64,000 nucleotides of DNA from Candidatus Rhodoblastus alkanivorans (GTDB lineage: Bacteria; Pseudomonadota; Alphaproteobacteria; Rhizobiales; Beijerinckiaceae). The DNA lies in contig NZ_JAIVFP010000001.1 in the NCBI RefSeq assembly GCF_022760755.1, positions 2,584,001 to 2,648,000 on the forward strand. The letters are read 5' to 3'. This document shows, piece after piece, positions 40,198 to 49,168 of this stretch. Under the pieces are notes generated by a model. The model saw only the letters and a program-made list of their open reading frames with translations. It searched no databases and was not told the origin of the DNA. The position numbers and the translations under genes were made by a program. How positions within the stretch are numbered: position 1 is the first letter of the stretch; the number at the start of each line of letters is the position of its first letter.

Positions 40198-41103
40198 TCA
40201 GGCCGCGCCGCGTTTCGCCGCCCGCAGGGTGTTCGCCATCAGCATGGCGATGGTCATGGGGCCGACGCCGCCGGGGACCGGCGTGATCGCGCCGGCGACT
40301 TCGAGCGCCTCGGCGAACGCGACGTCGCCGACCAGCCGCGTCTTGCCGGGCTCGGCGCCGGGAACGCGGTTGATTCCGACGTCGATCACCAAAGCGCCCG
40401 GCTTGATCCAGTCGCCGCGGATCATTTCCGGGCGACCGACGGCGGCGATCAGAATGTCGGCGCGGCGCGCGACGCCGGGCAGATCGCGGGTGCGCGAATG
40501 GGCGATGGTGACGGTCGCGTTTTTCGCCAGCAGCATTTGCGCCATCGGCTTGCCGACGATGTTGGAGCGGCCGACAACGACCGCTTCCGCTCCCGAAATG
40601 TCGCGCTGAAGCGCTTTCGCCGCCTCCTCGATCAGCAGCATGGCCCCGGCCGGGGTGCAGGGCGCCAAAGCCCGCTCGACGAGGCCCGTCGCCAGCAGGC
40701 CGACATTGACCGGATGGAAACCGTCGACGTCCTTGTCGGGCGAGATGGTTTCGAGCACTTTCGTCGAATCGATTCCGGCGGGAAGCGGCAGTTGCACGAG
40801 AATGCCGTGGATGGCGGGGTCTGCGTTGAGCCTGCCGATCAGGCCGATCAGCTCCGATTCGCCGGTCGTCGCCGGAAGATCGTGCTGCACGGAATGGAAG
40901 CCGCAGGATTGCGCCGCCCTGCCCTTGTTCCTGACATAGACCTGGCTCGCCGGGTCCTCGCCGACCAGAACGACCGCGAGACCGGGCTTGATCTTCATGC
41001 CTTCGGCCTCGCGGGCGACGCGCTCCAGCACGGCGGTGGAGGCGGCCTTGCCGTCGATCAGCAGCGCCTTTCCGGCCGAGGGTTTTATGATTGTCTGGGT
41101 CAT
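40198..41103 (-). CDS. folD: Bifunctional methylenetetrahydrofolate dehydrogenase/cyclohydrolase
   Basis: 301 residues from the ATG at 41103 with GGGAG upstream. The active-site Tyr and Lys lie in [10 protein letters not shown], followed by [32 protein letters not shown], the NADP site [11 protein letters not shown] and the end motif [19 protein letters not shown]. It interconverts C1-folate species, important for one-carbon metabolism in methylotrophs as well as for general biosynthesis. Confidence 0.97.
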   Translation of the reverse strand: MTQTIIKPSAGKALLIDGKAASTAVLERVAREAEGMKIKPGLAVVLVGEDPASQVYVRNKGRAAQSCGFHSVQHDLPATTGESELIGLIGRLNADPAIHGILVQLPLPAGIDSTKVLETISPDKDVDGFHPVNVGLLATGLVERALAPCTPAGAMLLIEEAAKALQRDISGAEAVVVGRSNIVGKPMAQMLLAKNATVTIAHSRTRDLPGVARRADILIAAVGRPEMIRGDWIKPGALVIDVGINRVPGAEPGKTRLVGDVAFAEALEVAGAITPVPGGVGPMTIAMLMANTLRAAKRGAA

Positions 41104-41153
41104 GTCCGGCTCCCGCAACATTTTCACGCTTGTGGCAGAGCTTAGGCGGCTTG

Positions 41154-42380
41154 TTAACCCCCGATCGCGTCCGCCTTGCGCAATTGCGGGAACATGGCCG
41201 CCCAGACCGCGGCCACGACCAGCGCGGCGCAGCCGCCGAACAAAGCCGCGCCGACCGGCCCGATGATCGCGGCGGCGACGCCCGATTCGAACTCTCCGAG
41301 CTGATTTGACGCCCCGATGAACACGAAATTGACCGCCGACACCCGCCCGCGCATCTCATTGGGCGTGGCGAGCTGGATCAGGGTCTGGCGCACCACCATG
41401 CTCACCACGTCGAAGGCGCCGAGCGCCGCCATGGCGGCGAGCGACAGCTGAAAGGACGTCGACAAAGCGAAAACCACGGTCGCCAGCGCATAACCGGCGA
41501 CGGCGACGAACATTTTCCGTCCCGCGCCGCGGCGCAGCGGGAAGGTCGTCAGAACCAGGCTGACGACGACGGCGCCCGCCGCCGGCGCCGCGCGCAAAAT
41601 GCCGAGGCCCTGTGGTCCGACATGGAGAATGTCATGCGCAAAGATCGGCAGCAGGGCCGTCGCGCCACCGAACAGCACCGCGAACAGGTCGAGCGAGATC
41701 GCGCCCAGGACGACCTTGTTCGACCAGATATAGCGAAGCCCCGCCAATGCGTCGCGTTGCGCCGGGTCGAGCTCGGGGCGCGTGCCCGCGCCCTCTGGAC
41801 GCCGGATCGCCCACACGGCTGGCGCGGCGCCGAGGGCGAGCGCCGCGCAGAACGGGAAGATTTTAAGCCCAAACGCCGCGAACAGCAGGCCGCCGAGCGC
41901 CGGGCCGGCGATGGTCGCCATCTGGAACACCGTGGTGGACATGGCGACGGCGCGCGGAAAGGTCTCCGTATCGACGATCTCAGGCAGGAGCGCGGAATTG
42001 GCCGGGCCGGCGAAAGCCCGCGCCGAGCCGAGCGCGAACAGCGCCGGATAGAGCATCCAGACCGGCGCGCCCTTCGCGGCGACGGCGAAGATTGCCAACG
42101 AGGCGGCCGCCTGGCCGAGCGCGGCGAAACTTGCGACCTTGCGGCGGTCGAAATGGTCCGCGACCGCGCCGCTCCAGCGCAGCAGGACCAGAAGCGGCAG
42201 GAATTGGGCCAGCCCGACGAAGCCAAGCGTCAGGGCGCTGCCGGTCGAGGCGTAGACCTGCCAGCCCAGGGCGACCGCGAGCATCTGCGACGCGAAAGCG
42301 ACCAGCCCCCGGCCGATCAGGAAAAGCAGGACATTGCGCCGGGCGCTTCCGGGCCGGGTCAGAAGGGAGCGATCATGCAT
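41154..42380 (-). CDS. MFS transporter (EntS-like exporter family)
   Basis: 408 residues, twelve predicted helices. N-terminal [20 protein letters not shown], motif A-like [27 protein letters not shown] and [20 protein letters not shown] in the second half are the hallmarks of the MFS_3/EntS exporter group. The substrate is unknown (siderophore or drug in characterised relatives). About 50 bp separate it from folD on the same strand. Confidence 0.9.
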   Translation of the reverse strand: MHDRSLLTRPGSARRNVLLFLIGRGLVAFASQMLAVALGWQVYASTGSALTLGFVGLAQFLPLLVLLRWSGAVADHFDRRKVASFAALGQAAASLAIFAVAAKGAPVWMLYPALFALGSARAFAGPANSALLPEIVDTETFPRAVAMSTTVFQMATIAGPALGGLLFAAFGLKIFPFCAALALGAAPAVWAIRRPEGAGTRPELDPAQRDALAGLRYIWSNKVVLGAISLDLFAVLFGGATALLPIFAHDILHVGPQGLGILRAAPAAGAVVVSLVLTTFPLRRGAGRKMFVAVAGYALATVVFALSTSFQLSLAAMAALGAFDVVSMVVRQTLIQLATPNEMRGRVSAVNFVFIGASNQLGEFESGVAAAIIGPVGAALFGGCAALVVAAVWAAMFPQLRKADAIGG

Positions 42381-42415
42381 GGCGCGTCATAGCGTGATCC
42401 GGGGTTTCAGTCCTT

Positions 42416-43303
42416 TCATGGGCGCCAAAGAAAACTTGCGGCGCTGCGGGCGCTTTCGCCCGGCGCCAGGATCCGCATCGACGGCTTGGCGAACAGGTCG
42501 CCAGCAAAATTCTCAGGGTCGCCATGGCCGGTCCAGGCTTCGAGGCAGAGGAAGGGGGCGCCGGAAAGCGACCACAAAGCGATATGGGGAAAATTCTCCA
42601 GCTCCATGCGCAGGCTGGACCCGCCTGCGGCGGCGAATTCCAGCCCGGCGCTGTTGGCGTCGAGAAAGCACAAGGCCTCCTCGAACAGGTCCGGGGTCAG
42701 CATAAGCTCGCGGCCGCGCAGCGGAATAGGACGGCGCCGCGTCGAGAACAACCCGCCCGGCGCGATGATCGGAACCTCGGCGCGCTCCTCGGCGTCGAAG
42801 CGCAAAAAATGTTCGCCGCTCGCGCCGGGCAGCGGCCAGTTGAAGCCGGGATGCAGGCCGCAAGCGAAGGGCATGGCGGCGCCGCCCTCGTTCATGACAT
42901 GAAGAATAATCTTCAATACATTGTTATAAAGAAGATATTCTACATCAATCCTGAAGGCGAATGGATAAAGCGTGCTCGTCCGCTCATTGGCGCGCAGCCG
43001 CAGCAGGACGCGGTCCGCCGTCTGTTCGATGAGCGAAAATTCCTCGCCGCGCGCGAAGCCATGGAGGCCGAGCGGGTAACGCCTTCCCTCCACCGAAACG
43101 CCGTCGCGCGTCCAGCCGACGACGGGAAAAAGGATCGGCGCCGAATCCGCCCAATATTTTTCGTCGCCCGGCCAGATCAGCTCCAGCCCGCCGACGCGCC
43201 AGCTTTTCAGCTCGGCGCCCCGCAAGGCGATGCGGGCCGAAGCGACGCCGGACGAGATTTCCAGTCCGCTGCTCAAACAAAGGCCCGCGTCGTCGCGACC
43301 CAT
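42416..43303 (-). CDS. Aldose 1-epimerase family protein
   Basis: 295 residues from the ATG at 43303. A TTG at 43276 overlapping the thiE stop is the alternative, and neither has a clear ribosome site. It has the galactose-mutarotase-like beta fold signatures LHGFARGEEFSL, ACGLHPGFNWPL with the His, and CLEAWTGHGD. It interconverts anomers of a sugar or sugar phosphate. The start overlaps the end of thiE, so it is probably co-transcribed with the thiamine genes without an obvious metabolic link. Confidence 0.85.
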   Translation of the reverse strand: MGRDDAGLCLSSGLEISSGVASARIALRGAELKSWRVGGLELIWPGDEKYWADSAPILFPVVGWTRDGVSVEGRRYPLGLHGFARGEEFSLIEQTADRVLLRLRANERTSTLYPFAFRIDVEYLLYNNVLKIILHVMNEGGAAMPFACGLHPGFNWPLPGASGEHFLRFDAEERAEVPIIAPGGLFSTRRRPIPLRGRELMLTPDLFEEALCFLDANSAGLEFAAAGGSSLRMELENFPHIALWSLSGAPFLCLEAWTGHGDPENFAGDLFAKPSMRILAPGESARSAASFLWRP

Positions 43304-43878
43304 TGCCGGGCGCGCGCTTCCGGGTCTGGATTGAGCGTGATGTCGGTGACGACCGCCGCGCTTTGGGCGCCGGCGCTCAAGGCGCTCACGGCGCGTTCCG
43401 GCGTCAGGCCGCCGATGGCGACGAGAGGCAAAGCGCCGATTTTCTGCTTCCACCGCCCGATTTTTTCTAGGCCCTGCGGCGCCCAGGGCATTTTCTTCAG
43501 CAGGGTCGGGAAGATCGGCCCGAGCGCGACATAATCGGGCCTGGCGGCGAGCGCTTTCGCCAGTTCGGCGTCGTCATGGGTCGAGACGCCCAGTTTCAGC
43601 CCGCCGCGCCGAATGGCGGCGAGGTCGGCGTCGATCAGGTCTTCCTGGCCGAGGTGGACGAAATCGCAGCCCAACTCGAGCGCGAGGCGCCAGTAATCAT
43701 TGACGATCAGTTGCGCGCCAAAATAGCGGCAGAGGTCGCGCGCGGCGATGATCTGGGCGCGCAAATCGTCCTCGGCGGCGTTTTTCACCCGAAGCTGGGC
43801 CAGTTTGACGCCGCAGGGCAGCAGGCGCCGGAGCCAATCGACATGATCGACGATGAGGTAGAACGGGTCGAGGCTCAT
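43273..43878 (-). CDS. thiE: Thiamine phosphate synthase
   Basis: 201 residues. It joins the thiazole phosphate and HMP-pyrophosphate to give thiamine phosphate. [54 protein letters not shown] and [11 protein letters not shown] are the standard ThiE landmarks. The ATG overlaps the thiG stop (ATGA). Confidence 0.95.
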   Translation of the reverse strand: MSLDPFYLIVDHVDWLRRLLPCGVKLAQLRVKNAAEDDLRAQIIAARDLCRYFGAQLIVNDYWRLALELGCDFVHLGQEDLIDADLAAIRRGGLKLGVSTHDDAELAKALAARPDYVALGPIFPTLLKKMPWAPQGLEKIGRWKQKIGALPLVAIGGLTPERAVSALSAGAQSAAVVTDITLNPDPEARARQWVATTRAFV

Positions 43879-44654
43879 GAAAAGGCACGGCCCAGCACCG
43901 GAGTCGAGGGCGCGGCCATGTCGCGCGGTTCGATCGGCGAGGCGAGGAAGGCCGCCCGGCCCGCCTCGCTGGCGGCGGCGAAGGCGCGCGCCATAGCGAC
44001 CGGATCGCCGGCCCGCGCGATCGCGGTGTTGAGCAGCACGGCGTCATAGCCAAGCTCGAAGGCGTGAGCCGCCTGCGACGGCGCGCCGAGCCCGGCGTCC
44101 ACCACCAGCGGCGTATCCGGGAAATGGGCCCGCATCGCGCGCAGAGCGAAGATATTGTTGAGTCCCTTGCCGGAACCGATCGGCGCGCCCCAGGGCATCA
44201 GCACCTTGCAGCCGGCGTCGAGCAGTTTTTCCGCCACCCCGAGATCGTCGGTCGTATAGGGAAAGACGGCGAAACCTTCGTCGGAAAGGATGCGCGCGGC
44301 CTCGACCAGACCGAAAACCTCGGGCGCGAGCAGGTCCTCGTCGCCAATCACCTCAAGCTTGATCCAGTTGGTGGCGAACAATTCGCGCGCCATCTGCGCG
44401 GTCGTCACCGCCTCCTTCACCGTGCGGCAACCGGCAGTGTTGGGCAGCACGCGCAGGCCGAGCGAGCGGATCATGCTCCAGAAGCTTTCGCCCGCACGCG
44501 CGCCCCCCGCCTCGCGCCGCAGCGACACGGTGACGATTTCCGTGCGCGAGGCCAAAAGAGAGTCGGCGAGAATGGCGGGCGAGGGATATTGCGCCGTCCC
44601 GACCAGCAGGCGCGATTTCAACTCGACATCGTAAAAACAAAGAAGGTCGCTCAT
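43875..44654 (-). CDS. thiG: Thiazole synthase
   Basis: 259 residues. It builds the thiazole ring from deoxyxylulose phosphate, the ThiO product and the ThiS thiocarboxylate. [27 protein letters not shown], the Schiff-base Lys in [10 protein letters not shown], and [12 protein letters not shown] are diagnostic. It starts 3 nt past the thiS stop and its own stop overlaps the thiE start. Confidence 0.97.
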   Translation of the reverse strand: MSDLLCFYDVELKSRLLVGTAQYPSPAILADSLLASRTEIVTVSLRREAGGARAGESFWSMIRSLGLRVLPNTAGCRTVKEAVTTAQMARELFATNWIKLEVIGDEDLLAPEVFGLVEAARILSDEGFAVFPYTTDDLGVAEKLLDAGCKVLMPWGAPIGSGKGLNNIFALRAMRAHFPDTPLVVDAGLGAPSQAAHAFELGYDAVLLNTAIARAGDPVAMARAFAAASEAGRAAFLASPIEPRDMAAPSTPVLGRAFS

Positions 44655-44657
44655 GGC

Positions 44658-44855
44658 TCAGCCTCCCTGACGGGGCGTGAGAATTTCGACGCGGTCGCCC
44701 TCGGCGAGCACGCAGATCCGGCGTTCCTTGGCGCGAATGAAAGTCTCGTTCACGGCGGTCGCCACCAGTTCGGGGGGGAAGTCGAGTTCGGCGAGCAGAG
44801 CGGCGAGATCAGGCGCGCGCACGTCGCGCGTCTCGCCATTGACCACGATCTTCAT
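44658..44855 (-). CDS. thiS: Sulfur carrier protein ThiS
   Basis: 65 residues, ubiquitin-like, ending in the Gly-Gly that is adenylated and thiocarboxylated. MKIVVNGETRDV and FIRAKERR match the family. The ATG lies 47 nt inside the end of thiO in another frame, so translation is coupled. Confidence 0.95.
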   Translation of the reverse strand: MKIVVNGETRDVRAPDLAALLAELDFPPELVATAVNETFIRAKERRICVLAEGDRVEILTPRQGG

Positions 44856-45852
44856 CCATGACCTCCGGGAAATGGGCGTCTTCCAGCACGATTTGCGCGG
44901 CGCGGCGGGCCAGGGCCGGCGACAGAAGGAAGCCGTGGCGGTAGAGTCCGTTGAGATAAAGCTTGCGGCCTTCGCGGCGGATGCGCGGCAGATTGTCCCA
45001 GAAGCTCGGCCGCAGGTCGGAGCCGGTTTCGACCACTTCGGCCTCGCCGAAAGCCGGATGGATCGCGAAAGCCGAATTGACCAGTTCGACCAGCGAGCGC
45101 GCGGTGACCCGCGCCCGCTCCTCGTTCTCGATCATGGTGGCGCCAACCATGAAGGTTCCGTCGGCGCGCGGCACGACATAGACGGGATGGCGGGGATGGA
45201 GCATGCGGACCGGCCGGGCGAGTTTAATGTCGGCCGAGCGCAGGACCATCATCTCGCCCTTCACGCCGCGCAAGCCCGCGAGATCGGGCTTGGCGGCATA
45301 GCCGCGGCAATCCAGCGTCCAGTCGCAATCGTCGGGAAGGGTCGTGGCGTCCACGCCGTAATCGAAAATCACGTTGGGCTCGGCGGCGAGCGTTTTCGCC
45401 AGAAAAGCCAGCGCCGCGCGCGGATCGAGATGGGCCTCCTCCTCGAAATAGAGCGCGCCCGAGAAATTGCCGGCGAGGTCGGGCTCCAGCGCGGCGAGGC
45501 CGGCGCGATCGAGGGTGGTGAAATGCGAGGTGCGGCGCGAGAACTGGACCAGTTCGGCGCGATCACGCTCCGGGGCCACGACGAGACTTCCGCGCCTTTC
45601 GGCGAGCGGCGCCGCTCTGGTCCAGAATTCCAGCGCCTCGGCGCCAAGGCTTGCGACGATCGGCTCGGTCGATTCGGCCTCGCACCAGGGCGCGATCATG
45701 CCGCCGGCGTGGAAGGAGCAGCCCTGGCCCGGGCCAAGGTTTTTCTCGACGATTTGCAGTGCGAGATCGCGGCCCGACGCTTGGGCGCGGGTGACAAGCT
45801 CGTAAGCGGCGGTCAGCCCCGCCGCGCCGGCGCCGATGATGCGGATGCGCAT
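44809..45852 (-). CDS. thiO: Glycine oxidase ThiO
   Basis: 347 residues from the ATG at 45852, with GAGGG a few bases upstream. The frame stays open to 46233 through the repeats and riboswitch, but the FAD motif IRIIGAGAAGLTAAYEL begins exactly at this ATG. FHAGGMIAPWCEAE, HLDPRAALAFL, and the C-terminal NGLYRHGFLLSPALA are DAO/ThiO features. It oxidises glycine to the imine needed by ThiG. First gene of the riboswitch-controlled thi operon. Confidence 0.93.
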   Translation of the reverse strand: MRIRIIGAGAAGLTAAYELVTRAQASGRDLALQIVEKNLGPGQGCSFHAGGMIAPWCEAESTEPIVASLGAEALEFWTRAAPLAERRGSLVVAPERDRAELVQFSRRTSHFTTLDRAGLAALEPDLAGNFSGALYFEEEAHLDPRAALAFLAKTLAAEPNVIFDYGVDATTLPDDCDWTLDCRGYAAKPDLAGLRGVKGEMMVLRSADIKLARPVRMLHPRHPVYVVPRADGTFMVGATMIENEERARVTARSLVELVNSAFAIHPAFGEAEVVETGSDLRPSFWDNLPRIRREGRKLYLNGLYRHGFLLSPALARRAAQIVLEDAHFPEVMDEDRGQWRDARRARA

Positions 45853-45889
45853 GTTCGCCCTCGCTTCCCGCCCTATGGGTGAGGTTTTT

Positions 45890-46015
45890 TCGCGCGCTCT
45901 GGCGTACGCCAACCGCTTGCGTAGATTCTTCGCGCGCGCTCTGGCATGCGCCAACCGCTTGCGCAGATTCTTTGCGCGCGCTCTGGCATACGCCAACCGC
46001 TTGCGCTGGTTTTGC
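45890..46015 (-). repeat. Three 42-bp direct repeats between the TPP riboswitch and thiO
   Basis: GCTCTGGC-centred units recur at 45896, 45938 and 45980, an exact 42-bp period, with only a few substitutions. The core is CGCCAACCGCTTGCG. The period is a multiple of three, so the frame stays open through them, but they precede the thiO start and are transcribed as leader RNA. They are GC-rich and self-complementary in parts. Confidence 0.9.
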
Positions 46016-46058
46016 CCTGATGAAGAAACGAGCGTGAGCGAAGACGAGGCTTCGGATC

Positions 46059-46196
46059 GCGCCATCCCTCCGCCAGTGCGAACTGGATCAGGTGCGGCAG
46101 CCTTGGACAGGCCGCCTGAGGGTCGCCGGGCGTCTTTCGACCGCCAGCCTCTCAGCCCCCAGGAACGAAAAATTCGCGCGGGGCTCCCCTTGGCTA
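46059..46196 (-). promoter_or_regulatory. TPP riboswitch (THI box)
   Basis: Read on the minus strand: GGGGAGCCCC near the 5' end, then GGGGGCTGAGAGGCTGG, then CACCTGATCCAGTTCGCACT, and GGCGGAGGGA. These are the conserved CUGAGA and ACCUGAUC...GGA elements of the thiamine pyrophosphate aptamer. A closing stem can form between GCCA at the 5' side and TGGC at the 3' side. It lies between the thi promoter and thiO and should switch off thiO-thiS-thiG-thiE when TPP is abundant. Confidence 0.95.
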
Positions 46197-46204
46197 TCAT
46201 GAAT

Positions 46205-46233
46205 GTTATGTGTCCGCGGCCCGCCCGCGTCAA
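46205..46233 (-). promoter_or_regulatory. Sigma70-type promoter of the thi operon
   Basis: On the minus strand TTGACG (46233-46228), a 17-bp spacer and CATAAC (46210-46205). The predicted start, about 7 nt further, falls at the first bases of the TPP aptamer, which fits well. Confidence 0.68.
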
Positions 46234-46252
46234 GAGACCTGACGCCGCGGCG

Positions 46253-46726
46253 TCAACTCATCGGAAAGCAAGCCTGCGCGGTGAGCGTCTTGCTGGTCAG
46301 CGCGGGAATGAGCGATTTCGCCACGGTGCTGAAAGGATAGGACAGGCTCACGCTCACATAGGTCGCGCCAGTGGGCATGCCGGGGCACGCGTTCGTGGTG
46401 GCCAAAGTCAGGTCTTGCCCTGCGAGCGAGACGCCCCATTTCCCCGCCGTGTATCGGGCGCGCGTGGTCGTGAGCGAGGAACTATACGTGGTGGCCCCCG
46501 AGGCGGCGCAAGGGTATGAGCCTCCCTGCACCGGCAGTCCGGCGCAGCGCGCCACGTCCGAGGCCGTGTTCTGCAGCGCTTCCTCGATCCAGATGGCTCG
46601 GCTGAATTCCGCGACGCCGAAAAGGAACAAGAAAAGCGGCAGGCTGACGATCGCGAAATCGAGCGCCGCCGCGCCGCTCCGATCTCTCGTCAAGGCTTTC
46701 AGCAGGCGACGCGCCGCTTTCCTCAT
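46253..46726 (-). CDS. TadE-like pilus-assembly/pseudopilin-type membrane protein
   Basis: 157 residues from the ATG at 46726, which overlaps the stop of the preceding gene (ATGA). The N terminus is basic, then GAAALDFAIVSLPLFLFLFG and EFSRAIWIEEALQ form the TadE-type pseudopilin segment. The remaining ~110 residues are Thr/Ser-rich and exported, with three Cys. It works with the upstream TadE-like protein at a Tad (Flp pilus) machine. No tad ATPase or Flp pilin is in the window. Confidence 0.85.
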   Translation of the reverse strand: MRKAARRLLKALTRDRSGAAALDFAIVSLPLFLFLFGVAEFSRAIWIEEALQNTASDVARCAGLPVQGGSYPCAASGATTYSSSLTTTRARYTAGKWGVSLAGQDLTLATTNACPGMPTGATYVSVSLSYPFSTVAKSLIPALTSKTLTAQACFPMS

Positions 46727-47343
46727 TGGACCTGGACCATGCTGGAAGCGGTCAGCGACGAGGCGACCATGGGCGACGGCAGGATGAGCGACGTATAGGC
46801 GCGGCTCACCGTGATCAGAACAAATTTGCCGCTCGAGACGCCGCCCGAGGCGCAGGACGAGCTGGAATTGGAGCCCGAGCCCCAAACGATCGAGGCCCTG
46901 GCCCCTGATGGGCAATAGTACAGGTCGGCGTTGGAGGCGGTCCCGCCGGTGGTCACCGTTCCGCCTGTCGTAACCGAGGCGGTCGGGCCATTGTTCACCA
47001 CCACACTGGCGTTATTGGTCGCACTGGAGCCATTGTAGGAGGCCGCGATCTTGGCGAGATTCGAGGCCAGGCCCGCGCCGCCGCCCGACGTGGCGGATGA
47101 GGCGCTGTTCAGCGCGTAATTCGAGGCCGCCGCCAGCGCCGAGGCCAGCTGGAACTTGGTCCGCACCGCTTGTCCCAGATCGATCGACGCGGCCAGCACC
47201 GCGAAAAAGACCGGAACGATCAGACTGAATTCGACTATGGCGGCCGCCTTGCGGTCGCGCCACAGTCGTGGAGCGGAAAGCCCTCGCCGCCGCCCTGCCC
47301 TGCCTTCCCCGATTGCATGCCAAAAGGCGCCCGTCGTTTTCAT
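46723..47343 (-). CDS. TadE/TadG-like membrane protein
   Basis: 206 residues. A basic N terminus and the pseudopilin helix AAAIVEFSLIVPVFFAVLAA at about 32-52 are followed by an Ala/Ser/Gly/Thr-rich extracytoplasmic region with TGGTVTTGGTAS repeats and a Cys pair (YYCPSG; SSCASGG). Same family as the downstream gene, with coupled starts. Likely part of a Tad-type surface structure. Confidence 0.82.
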   Translation of the reverse strand: MKTTGAFWHAIGEGRAGRRRGLSAPRLWRDRKAAAIVEFSLIVPVFFAVLAASIDLGQAVRTKFQLASALAAASNYALNSASSATSGGGAGLASNLAKIAASYNGSSATNNASVVVNNGPTASVTTGGTVTTGGTASNADLYYCPSGARASIVWGSGSNSSSSCASGGVSSGKFVLITVSRAYTSLILPSPMVASSLTASSMVQVQ

Positions 47344-47433
47344 TGCACCAGTTCCACTTTTGCCGGTCCGGTTGTTTTCGAACTCGGTTACGCCGCGTCC
47401 CTCACCCCATCGCCCATTTTCGGCGATGGCGCG

Positions 47434-48762
47434 TCACTCGACCAAACCCACTTTGTTTTGGCTATTGTCGAGCGGAGCGCCAAAAGTGCGCAGGGCGAAC
47501 TGCCCGCAGCCGCTGATGGCCACATTGCTTGTGCCGATGAAGGTGATCGTATCGCCAATCAATTGGAGACAGGCGTTGTTCACATCTGTCGTGCCGGAAT
47601 AGTTGATGGCGGCTTCCGGCAGATAAATTGCCCCGGTCAGCGTCTGGCTCGAGCCTCCGTTAATCTTGAAGGCCGTGCCGACCGGCATGTTCCGGTCACC
47701 GTAGAAAAGGATCCCGTTCAGGCCGTTGTTTCCCGCTTTGATATCCGCGGTCGTCGGCGCCGTAAGATTGACGGTCGCGCCGCCGTTTATCGTGACCGTC
47801 GGCCAGCTGGAGCCGGTGCTCGACGTGAAAACCAAAGTGACGCCGCTGACCCCGTTCACTGTCGCGCCCTGCAAAGTCGCCTGACCGCTGATCGAGAAGG
47901 CGCCGCGATCGAAAATGTAAAGGCCGGGATTCAATGTGACGACCGCGTGCGAGGTGATCTGAAAACCATTGCAATAGACGCCGGGATTCAGCGTCGCGTT
48001 CGTCGTCGTCGAATAACTCGTGTGATCGCAGCCGGTATAGGCCGGAATATCGACCGACCGATAGGGGTCCTGCGTCCGCGAGGCCCCCGTCTGGACGGTC
48101 CCAGACGCGTTGATTTTGCTCGATCCGTAAACGCCGCCCACGATGTAGGCCGACCTCACCGTCACCGAGGCGCTGCCGCCGACCGATAATGCGGCGCTGC
48201 TGGAAGAATTGTCATAGATATCGCAGTTTTTCAGATTCAAGGTCGTGTTGCCGTTCGCCCAAAGGTCGTCAACCGCCGAATTGTTGAGCGAAAGCACGCA
48301 GCCATTGCCAGGGCCGCTGACGACCTGCGCATAGCTGCTCGCCGAGTCGGTCAGGCTCGTGCCGCCGCCGACGAGCTTCGCGAGGAACAAGGGGGCGGCC
48401 GTCGTCACCTTGACCTTGATGGCGTTGGCCGAGGCATTGGTCGGCGAGGTCACGAGATTGACCTGGACGTCCGAGCCGGGAACGCCGTTCAGCGCGGCGA
48501 CATTCTGGGCGACGGAAGTCGCCGAAGCCATCACGTTCCCATCGGTCGAATTCGCCATGTAATAATTGGCGGCGGCGAAGGAAGCGAGATCCGCGATCCG
48601 CTGGTCCTTGTTCTGACGCTCCAGCCCCATGCCATATTCGCTCACAAGCGAAACGAAGGCGATCAGTGCGCCGATGAGGAAGGCGCCGATGATCGTCACG
48701 TTTCCGCGGCGGTCGGAAGCGAAGGAACCGATATGTCGAACGCAGTCGAACGAGTTCTTCAT
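47434..48762 (-). CDS. TadG-like protein with long exported domain
   Basis: 442 residues from the ATG at 48762. The N-terminal segment RGNVTIIGAFLIGALIAFVS and YGMGLERQNKDQRIADLASF is the TadG/Flp-associated domain. The rest is Asn/Ser/Thr/Gly-rich and looks like a beta-helix of short repeats (NTTLNLKNCDIYDNSSSSAA; ATLNPGVYCNGFQI). It is anchored in the inner membrane with a large periplasmic or surface domain. First of three Tad-like genes on this strand. Confidence 0.85.
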   Translation of the reverse strand: MKNSFDCVRHIGSFASDRRGNVTIIGAFLIGALIAFVSLVSEYGMGLERQNKDQRIADLASFAAANYYMANSTDGNVMASATSVAQNVAALNGVPGSDVQVNLVTSPTNASANAIKVKVTTAAPLFLAKLVGGGTSLTDSASSYAQVVSGPGNGCVLSLNNSAVDDLWANGNTTLNLKNCDIYDNSSSSAALSVGGSASVTVRSAYIVGGVYGSSKINASGTVQTGASRTQDPYRSVDIPAYTGCDHTSYSTTTNATLNPGVYCNGFQITSHAVVTLNPGLYIFDRGAFSISGQATLQGATVNGVSGVTLVFTSSTGSSWPTVTINGGATVNLTAPTTADIKAGNNGLNGILFYGDRNMPVGTAFKINGGSSQTLTGAIYLPEAAINYSGTTDVNNACLQLIGDTITFIGTSNVAISGCGQFALRTFGAPLDNSQNKVGLVE

Positions 48763-49097
48763 GGCTGTAAACGACTTTCGTCGATGGCGATCAATCAAGC
48801 GTGAACCTCATAGAACCATGAATTTATTGAGGATTGAGTTAACGTACGGCAGCTGGGTCAGCGACGGAGGCGCCTCCTGCCAGGGGCAATGAAAAATCGC
48901 CAAGCGACGCCCGGCGCACGTCGGCTCTGCCGAAAGGCACGTCGCGGCCTGACGATCGGCCGGCGTGACGCCTCGACGTTCCGCCAGAAGCGTCGGTCCT
49001 CGAAAGCTCCGCTAGCTTGGCGCGGGCCCGCGCCTTCGCCCTATTGGCGCCGGATTTGCTCGACTGTGTCTGGCGCCGGGCGCCCCTTTACAAAATG
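48763..49097 (+). other. Intergenic region between tadG-like and irr genes
   Basis: About 335 bp with no supported gene. 48770-48850 is AT-rich and could carry the promoter of the Tad-like genes. The rest is GC-rich with no recognised element before the candidate Irr box at 49098. Confidence 0.4.
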
Positions 49098-49114
49098 TTT
49101 AGAACCATTCAAAA
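49098..49114 (+). promoter_or_regulatory. Candidate iron-control (ICE/Irr) box upstream of irr
   Basis: TTTAGAACCATTCAAAA, an imperfect palindrome, resembles the alphaproteobacterial iron control element (TTTAGAA-N3-TTCTAAA-like). It is about 55 bp before the irr start, fitting autoregulation. Identity to the consensus is partial. Confidence 0.45.
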
Positions 49115-49168
49115 AAGTTCGAACGCCACCCATTCCCGCTGTCGCCAGATCGAGGAACAAACCGGACC

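Noticed and set aside
45890-46015. CRISPR-like array
   Set aside because: The 42-bp units are contiguous with no unique spacers and there are no cas genes; this is a tandem repeat.
45853-46233. N-terminal extension of ThiO through the repeats and riboswitch
   Set aside because: The FAD-binding motif starts at the ATG 45852 with its own ribosome site, and the upstream frame overlaps a conserved TPP aptamer, so it is leader RNA.
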